A stretch of 39,577 nucleotides of DNA, from positions 1 to 39,577 of the forward strand of contig CAIQJP010000125.1 of the NCBI GenBank assembly GCA_903872155.1, given 5' to 3'. The notes beneath the pieces are model-generated. The model saw only the letters and a program-made list of their open reading frames with translations. It had not been told where the DNA came from and did not search any database. The position numbers and the translations under genes are program-made. The DNA comes from an uncultured Actinomycetes bacterium (lineage in GTDB: Bacteria > Actinomycetota > Acidimicrobiia > Acidimicrobiales > Ilumatobacteraceae). The first letter of the stretch is position 1; each line of letters starts with the position of its first letter. Shown here in pieces: positions 34,366 through 39,577 of the stretch.

Positions 34366-35294
34366 GTGCACCTGTAAAAATAGGACTCATCGGTGCTGGA
34401 AACATGGGGGCACTTCACGCTCGCACTATTTTCAATAATGCCTCAACAGAATTGGCTTGGGTATGCGACCCGCAAGAAAAGATCGGCTTGGGAATCGCCG
34501 GAAAGTATTCAAGCCGTTACATCAATGAGCCCGATTTGGCGGCAGTTGATGCCGTCGTGGTTGCGGCCCCGACTCAATTTCACTTCAATATTGGCAGTGA
34601 AATTATCTCGGCGGGTCTACCACTGTTGTTAGAGAAGCCTCTCGCAAATTCGCTTGGTGAAGTTAAAGATTTGATTGAATTGTCCGCCAAGAAAGGCAGT
34701 CCTCTGATGTGCGGATTGCTTGAACGATTTAATCCAGCAGTTCGAACTGCCTTTGATCTCTGTCGTGACCCAATTCATTTCAAGTCGGTGCGTCATTCGC
34801 CAATGACGGCTCGTATCGTTACTGGGGTCACAGGCGATCTATTGATCCATGACGTTGATTTAGCCCTGACTTTGTTTGGTGAACTCCCAGTGAAAACACT
34901 GGGTTTGACTGATTCAGTTAATAACTCGGTTGAAGACGTTGTCGAGGCATTATTGAATTTCGGTTCTGGCCGAGTTGGTTCATTGTCCGCATCACGACGT
35001 TCGCAGCGCAAAGTTCGAGCAATCACTATTGCGGAAGGCGAACGATTGATCGAAGTTGACCTGCTCCGCCAAGACATCACCATCTACAAACATGTATTTG
35101 AGTCAATTACTGACGACGAAATTGGATACCGACAACAGACAATTATTGATATCCCAATGTTGCATCACCATGGAGAACCTTTGATGATGCAACTTGATCA
35201 TTTTGTCGCATTGATTAACGGTCAACAAGATGTTGAAATTGAACGGTCGCGAATTATCGGGCCACATCAAGTCATCAACGATGTCTTGAAGTGA
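34362..35294 (+). CDS. Gfo/Idh/MocA-family oxidoreductase (GnnA/WlbA-like)
   Basis: 310 residues. IGLIGAGNMGALHARTI (NAD loop, residues 11-16), VVVAAPTQFHF, LLLEKPLANS (EKP 91-93) and a late GDLLIHDVDLALTLFG (His/Asp/His-type substrate block) are typical of the family. A member coupled by a 4-base overlap to a DegT aminotransferase is the usual arrangement for oxidation at C3 of a UDP-sugar before transamination. The order is aminotransferase then oxidoreductase. Its TGA overlaps the ATG of the following membrane protein (TGATG), continuing the operon. Confidence 0.93.
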   Translation: MSAPVKIGLIGAGNMGALHARTIFNNASTELAWVCDPQEKIGLGIAGKYSSRYINEPDLAAVDAVVVAAPTQFHFNIGSEIISAGLPLLLEKPLANSLGEVKDLIELSAKKGSPLMCGLLERFNPAVRTAFDLCRDPIHFKSVRHSPMTARIVTGVTGDLLIHDVDLALTLFGELPVKTLGLTDSVNNSVEDVVEALLNFGSGRVGSLSASRRSQRKVRAITIAEGERLIEVDLLRQDITIYKHVFESITDDEIGYRQQTIIDIPMLHHHGEPLMMQLDHFVALINGQQDVEIERSRIIGPHQVINDVLK

Positions 35295-37234
35295 TGAAAT
35301 TGCGTCTAAAGACTATTTCTTGTGGCGCTGTGGCAATAGCTGCGTATGGGCTAACGAGATTCGCCGCCGAGATCGGTTCAACCGAAAGATTGCTGGCTAT
35401 CGCAATTCTTTTAACCGGAATCGCAGTTCTCAATAGGTCCTTTGACCGATTTCTCGTTGCAATTTTGTTAATCATTGGATTTAGCCCAATGCTGGGGTGG
35501 ATTTCTGGACTATCAGATGTCGTTGATCCTGTCGCCTTGGTACTCGCGACGATGTTTGGGTTCTCGTGTTACTCATGCGAAAGAATCGGTCGCCGGCATG
35601 CGTTTGAAGTAGCGATAGTTGGTGGGTCAAGTTTGCTCACACTGTGGTTCTGGCAGATGTATTGGCGAGTAAGTCCAGGCCGTGAGCCGTTGTCGCTGTT
35701 GTTAAATGGCTGGGATCATGTTTCGCACTTTAATTTCTTCTCGATGTCAACTGTGCATGACTCATTTTTATCGAGAGTGCCTCACCCTGAGGGGGTGACC
35801 GAATGGTTTACTGAAAAGTATCCAGCGGGCATACAGATGTTTTGGTCGCAATTGGCAAGGATTCCTCGGGGTCTTTCCAACGACGTCAATCATCTATTGA
35901 TTGTTTATAGCAGGATCAATGTTGCCAATATGGCTCTTATTCTGGTTCTTGCATTGGTCTCGGTGTTTCGAATTATGCGGTCAACGAAATTCACGTTGTT
36001 CATCGCTTGTGCGTTGGCTGTGGGGGGATTTGTTCTCATCGGGCCGTTGTCAATTTCCTTAACTACAGGATTCCCTAATTTTGGAATTACGTGTGGCGCT
36101 CTTTTTGTTGGCGCATCAGTCATTCTTCGACCCATGGAAGTCCCCTGGCAAAACTCAGTGATCCTTAACGGTGTCATTCTGGTTTGTGCGTATAACTGGT
36201 TTCCTGCTGCACTACCAATTTTGATTCCAGCCGGAGTTTTGCTCTTATCAGATTTCGTGAAAGCACCGAAGAGAACAAAGCAGATCCTTCTCTTTATTTC
36301 AGCTGCCGGGTTTTTTGGTTCGGCGATTCCGATTTTGCAAAATTTAAGTGTCGGAACATCTCACCTTGAGGAAACTGGGGGAATACCAATAATCAATCCC
36401 CTTTATCCTGTTGTCTTTGGTTTGTTCTCAGTTGCACTGTCGTTGCATAACTCACACAGTTTCAAATTGGTGAGTCTGATTAGAAATTTCGCAGTTCCGG
36501 TAGTCAATATTCTCCTTGTGCTCGGCATCGCTATTTCAAACCGTCTGAATACGGGTGGCTATCCGTACTATTCTCAAAAATTTCTATATCTTGGGACAGC
36601 GATCGCCTTCGCATGGACTCTTATGCAACTGGTGGTCTGCGTGGACCAAGTGGGCCACACCGATCTTGATTTTAAAGGTCGGGCCAGATATTCAATTTCT
36701 TACGTGTTGTTTGGCTTGTTGAGCCTTCAAATTTGGGGTTACGTTGGGCCAGATTATTCGTTGTTGGCAGGAGTTAATGCAGGTCCTGCTTTGAATACGA
36801 GGGCAGTGCTTCATTCGGGCCGTGGCTATATGAACCATTCGATATCGATACTTGAAGCAATCCATCGTGATCAGCAATTTGCGCTTGGCGTTGAACGACC
36901 TGTTCTGATTATTGATTCAGTTCCATCGGCGGCACATCCGATTTTGCTGAACTATTGGCCAGGGGTGCTGAATCAGCGATTTGATGATGCACAGTTTCAG
37001 GCTGCTCTCAAAATGGGCAATGTCAGCATGGTTCCCTTTTTTAGTTTTCCAGAATTTGTCGCCACGTTTAATGCGCAATTCGTACCGTTTGAAGTTGACA
37101 TTGTGACCACCCAAGAGTTTGCTCGTGAATTATTGAAGGTCAATCCCGAATGGTCGGAGAGTATTTATCTGTATGAGGGCGATGACCTCGGCGCAACCAT
37201 TACTAAGTATGAGGGCGCCGAATTAGTCGGGTAA
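35294..37234 (+). CDS. Large polytopic membrane protein, probable GT-C glycosyltransferase
   Basis: 646 residues from ATG-35294 (a GTG one codon earlier is possible). There are about eleven hydrophobic segments up to residue ~490 and then a soluble C-terminal region of about 150 residues. The first large loop carries LLNGWDHVSHFNFF, an Asp/His-bearing motif in the position of the GT-C catalytic loop, followed by PHPEGVTEWFTEKYPAG. This fits polyprenyl-phosphate-sugar-dependent enzymes, though I cannot name the family. It is translationally coupled to the oxidoreductase, so it may use the amino sugar. Its end overlaps the convergent DUF2142-like gene by 12 bases. Confidence 0.8.
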   Translation: MKLRLKTISCGAVAIAAYGLTRFAAEIGSTERLLAIAILLTGIAVLNRSFDRFLVAILLIIGFSPMLGWISGLSDVVDPVALVLATMFGFSCYSCERIGRRHAFEVAIVGGSSLLTLWFWQMYWRVSPGREPLSLLLNGWDHVSHFNFFSMSTVHDSFLSRVPHPEGVTEWFTEKYPAGIQMFWSQLARIPRGLSNDVNHLLIVYSRINVANMALILVLALVSVFRIMRSTKFTLFIACALAVGGFVLIGPLSISLTTGFPNFGITCGALFVGASVILRPMEVPWQNSVILNGVILVCAYNWFPAALPILIPAGVLLLSDFVKAPKRTKQILLFISAAGFFGSAIPILQNLSVGTSHLEETGGIPIINPLYPVVFGLFSVALSLHNSHSFKLVSLIRNFAVPVVNILLVLGIAISNRLNTGGYPYYSQKFLYLGTAIAFAWTLMQLVVCVDQVGHTDLDFKGRARYSISYVLFGLLSLQIWGYVGPDYSLLAGVNAGPALNTRAVLHSGRGYMNHSISILEAIHRDQQFALGVERPVLIIDSVPSAAHPILLNYWPGVLNQRFDDAQFQAALKMGNVSMVPFFSFPEFVATFNAQFVPFEVDIVTTQEFARELLKVNPEWSESIYLYEGDDLGATITKYEGAELVG

Positions 37235-38713
37235 TCGCACGAGCAAGTACGTGAAAGCCATCAACGATGTGCCAATTACTAATGCCAGCAACGCGATGAG
37301 GGGTAGCCCGCCCGGCGGCAACCAATCGGGGGACAGCATCCAGAACTTACGTCCATTCAATCCGACGGTGTAACGCTGCAAGGCAAAGTTCAAACACAGT
37401 ATTGAGGCAAGCGCACTCGTGCCGATTGCAAGAACAGAAAAAGTTCGAGTATCAGAACGATTGAGACGACTGCCACGAACCCACATGGCGAGTATGGGCA
37501 ACCCAACCTCGAGGGCGAGTGTGTATCGACCCTGGTAACCGAAGCCAGATGTTTTCGCTTTGATTCCTTCGCTGATAATCGGAATAAAGACAACTGCTGC
37601 AAGACAGAGAATGACGATGAGTGTCTTCTTGGACCCTGCAACCAAACTCGAGAATCCGATCGCTAGGGCGATTGCGCCGATGCAGAGAAAAAATGCCAGT
37701 GGTGGTGCGGCAAATTCAACCCAGCCAAACCAACCAAACATAAATCGGAAGTATTCGTCACCACGGTCAAATGCAGCTTCAAGATTCTGTGCGTAAGTGG
37801 GCAGTCCTGGTTCGGTCCCTCCACCAACAGCGGTACCAATACCGCTCAGTTTGTAAAGGGCCATAGATAGAAGAACACCGCTCGAAACGATGACGCTCAG
37901 TATCCGGCCTTGATACTTACGAATGAGTGAGCGCACACTCGATCGTGGACCAGAAAAAAGGATGATTAATGCAATGACGGGGATCATCCAAAAGAATGCG
38001 GCTGGTCGAACCGTGGCAAAGAGGAATGTTGAAACAAGCACAGCACCGATTAATCGACGCGAGATGGCTTGGTGGGCACGAAGTTTTTCAAGTGCAGTCA
38101 GGCAACTGACCCAAAAGAGAATTGCTCCGGCGATTTCGAGGCCATGTGGGTTGACTGCCCCTGACAATGAAAATGCCATCGGCGAAAACGCAATGACTAC
38201 TCCAACTGCTCGCGTCTTTGAGCCGTGCAATAAGGCCAGCCTGAATGCCCAAGCACCAACAATTGCGGTGAGCAATGAACTCACCAACCTCATCGCGTAG
38301 AAGCCGCCAGAGCCCGGAAACATGAGGCCAACTGGACCAACAAGGGCGTAATAGGTAGGGGGATAGTGGGCTGCTGATGATGGAACTTCAACTTTGTTCG
38401 ATCCTTGTAGGAACGGTCCGAGACATGCAGCTGATGGTCGATCGGCGGCGAGGATGCACGAGAGAAAGGGCAAGCCTTGTGAATAAGCCTGAGGAACTTT
38501 GAATACCTTTGATTCAAAGCCAAAATCACCAATAGTCGTCCGGCCGCTGAACTGCAGATCTGCGGTAGCGACTGCTTTCACGACGTGGGCAGTTTCATCA
38601 GGGGACCCATACAAGGGTTGAGCAAAAGACCACAGGACGCCCATGCTGAGCACCCAGATAAAAAACCAAGATGTTGGGTTGCGTATGGCCCGTTTTGCAC
38701 GTGCGGCGAGCAT
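37223..38713 (-). CDS. DUF2142-like polytopic membrane protein
   Basis: 496 residues from the ATG at 38711-38713, chosen because AAGG lies eight bases upstream; a TTG at 38737 would add eight residues without a ribosome site. About eleven membrane segments. The first extracytoplasmic loop starts PLYGSPDETAHVVKAVATA and later has SSAAHYPPTYYALVGPVG, the Asp-Glu-x-x-His and Y-x-x-x-Y-Y pattern of DUF2142 and related GT-C proteins. The precise role is unknown, but these genes are recurrent in surface-glycan loci. It is divergent from the partial gene at 38770 over 56 bases and converges with the gene at 35294. Confidence 0.8.
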   Translation of the reverse strand: MLAARAKRAIRNPTSWFFIWVLSMGVLWSFAQPLYGSPDETAHVVKAVATADLQFSGRTTIGDFGFESKVFKVPQAYSQGLPFLSCILAADRPSAACLGPFLQGSNKVEVPSSAAHYPPTYYALVGPVGLMFPGSGGFYAMRLVSSLLTAIVGAWAFRLALLHGSKTRAVGVVIAFSPMAFSLSGAVNPHGLEIAGAILFWVSCLTALEKLRAHQAISRRLIGAVLVSTFLFATVRPAAFFWMIPVIALIILFSGPRSSVRSLIRKYQGRILSVIVSSGVLLSMALYKLSGIGTAVGGGTEPGLPTYAQNLEAAFDRGDEYFRFMFGWFGWVEFAAPPLAFFLCIGAIALAIGFSSLVAGSKKTLIVILCLAAVVFIPIISEGIKAKTSGFGYQGRYTLALEVGLPILAMWVRGSRLNRSDTRTFSVLAIGTSALASILCLNFALQRYTVGLNGRKFWMLSPDWLPPGGLPLIALLALVIGTSLMAFTYLLVRLPD

Positions 38714-38769
38714 GGTAATGACCTTAGCGGTATACAAGTCTCGGTAATGAATCGCTGGTGTCGTACATT

Positions 38770-39577
38770 ATGAAGGTGAATGAGAAGCAGTCGGCCCTGT
38801 TGAAGTGGCTTGGCGTCGGTTTGGCGTTTCTACTTATTGGTATTTATCTCTTTTCACTGACGGCGCACAATACCTACACATTCGATGAATGGATGTTCTT
38901 TACAGGTCGTCGCGATTGGGGCTTCCATGCCTTAGTTGCGAACCACAATGGACACCTTTCGATTGTCCCCGCAGCCATATACATCGCAGTATTCAAATTA
39001 TTTGGCTACGCACATTATGAAGTTTTTCGGTTATTGGCTGTTGTCTTTCATCTAGCAGTGACATTGCTCGCCGCCGATCGCATTCGGCGGCGGCACGGAT
39101 GGTTGGTGGCATCAGTTATTGGTTTGGCGCTCGCCCTGATGGGCGGCGGCGGCGAAAATATCTTGTGGGGATTCCAAATTGGGTTCATGGGTGGCTTGCT
39201 TTTCTTCTTCATTGCTTTACGGTGCTATGAAAAGTCTTTAGAGTCGACCAGTCTGGCATGGCCGTTGTTGACCATGATCGCGGTGTGCTTGTCGGTTGGT
39301 AGTGCCGGCACTGGCATCGCCAGCATCTTGGTGTTGTTCTTTCTGACCTTTCGCACACCACAATGGAAGCGGCTCTGGTGGGTGAGTCTTGTCCCAGGCA
39401 TTATGTATGCCGCTTGGTATGTGAGATACGCAGAGTCGGACAACACAAATTCGGCTTTTCGTGCAATACCTACTTTTGTTGCGAATTCGGCTTCATATTC
39501 AATGTCGGAAATTTTCGGTATTGACCACATTTGGGGTTTATTGATGATCGGTGCATTAGTCGCATATTTCATTCATC
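38770..39577 (+). CDS. GT-C-type membrane protein, 5' part (cut by window edge)
   Basis: The frame from ATG-38770 stays open to the last base, giving 269 complete codons and no stop. The N-terminus has a basic start (MKVNEKQSALLKW) and a first membrane helix, then a loop with NTYTFDEWMFFTGRRDW and NHNGHLSIVPAAIYIAVFKLFGY. The FDEW acidic pair in the first extracytoplasmic loop is the hallmark position of GT-C enzymes. Several further hydrophobic segments follow (VIGLALALMGGGG, GGLLFFFIAL). It resembles the other two large membrane proteins of this locus in layout. No ribosome site is clear; ATG was chosen as the first start of the frame before the signal-like helix. Confidence 0.75.
   Translation, partial: MKVNEKQSALLKWLGVGLAFLLIGIYLFSLTAHNTYTFDEWMFFTGRRDWGFHALVANHNGHLSIVPAAIYIAVFKLFGYAHYEVFRLLAVVFHLAVTLLAADRIRRRHGWLVASVIGLALALMGGGGENILWGFQIGFMGGLLFFFIALRCYEKSLESTSLAWPLLTMIAVCLSVGSAGTGIASILVLFFLTFRTPQWKRLWWVSLVPGIMYAAWYVRYAESDNTNSAFRAIPTFVANSASYSMSEIFGIDHIWGLLMIGALVAYFIH

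Overview
The window looks like chromosomal DNA of a moderate-GC actinobacterium, most likely an aquatic member of the Acidimicrobiia (Ilumatobacter-like). That placement is inferred from four things: a C-terminal LPXTG cell-wall sorting signal, a mycothiol-type maleylpyruvate isomerase next to a DsbA-like thiol protein of the Rv2466c kind, frequent GTG/TTG starts, and a complete lack of recognisable outer-membrane genes apart from one LpxA-like acyltransferase. Nearly everything from 1.5 kb to the right edge is cell-surface glycan biosynthesis: glycosyltransferases (GTs), nucleotide-sugar enzymes, methyltransferases and O-acyltransferases. I see no tRNA, rRNA, transposase, integrase or CRISPR array.

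Layout. 1-1515 (+): the 3' part of an LPXTG surface protein, a strong hairpin, and a small one-pass membrane protein. 1524-7936 (-): one compact unit that reads, in transcription order, acyltransferase-3, DsbA-like protein, mycothiol-type isomerase, phytanoyl-CoA-type dioxygenase, methyltransferase, family-2 GT. 7964-11836 (+): a 74-residue protein, an alpha/beta hydrolase with Asn in place of the nucleophilic Ser, and a 935-residue double GT with six N-terminal repeats. 11847-13804 (-): a WcbI-like/GSCFA pair. 13856-24231 (+): a visibly AT-richer cassette with methyltransferases, UDP-galactopyranose mutase, a decayed second copy of the mutase/methyltransferase junction, a polytopic membrane protein, a split transketolase, and a fused sugar epimerase-polyprenyl-phosphate GT. 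24358-31173 (-): ugd, UDP-xylose synthase, galE-like epimerase, AlgX/J-like protein, MBOAT acyltransferase and a methyltransferase in a near-continuous operon. 31251-35294: an LpxA-like acyltransferase, a GT4, and an overlapping aminotransferase/oxidoreductase pair that together resemble a 3-amino-sugar (GnnA/GnnB or Wlb type) route. 35294-39577: three large membrane proteins of GT-C or DUF2142 type, the last cut by the window edge.

How it fits together. The locus can plausibly supply UDP-GlcA, UDP-Xyl (and perhaps UDP-Ara), UDP-Galf, a 3-amino sugar, and an unusual transketolase-derived sugar loaded on a polyprenyl carrier. It also encodes soluble and membrane GTs to polymerise them, plus methyl-, acetyl- and hydroxyl-modifying enzymes. 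The many strand switches, the composition change and the decayed duplicate suggest a locus that has been rearranged and exchanged. The most notable items are the LpxA/aminotransferase/oxidoreductase group in a presumed non-LPS organism, the epimerase-GT fusion behind a split transketolase, the mutase/methyltransferase scar, and the WY...HY repeat module shared by two GTs.
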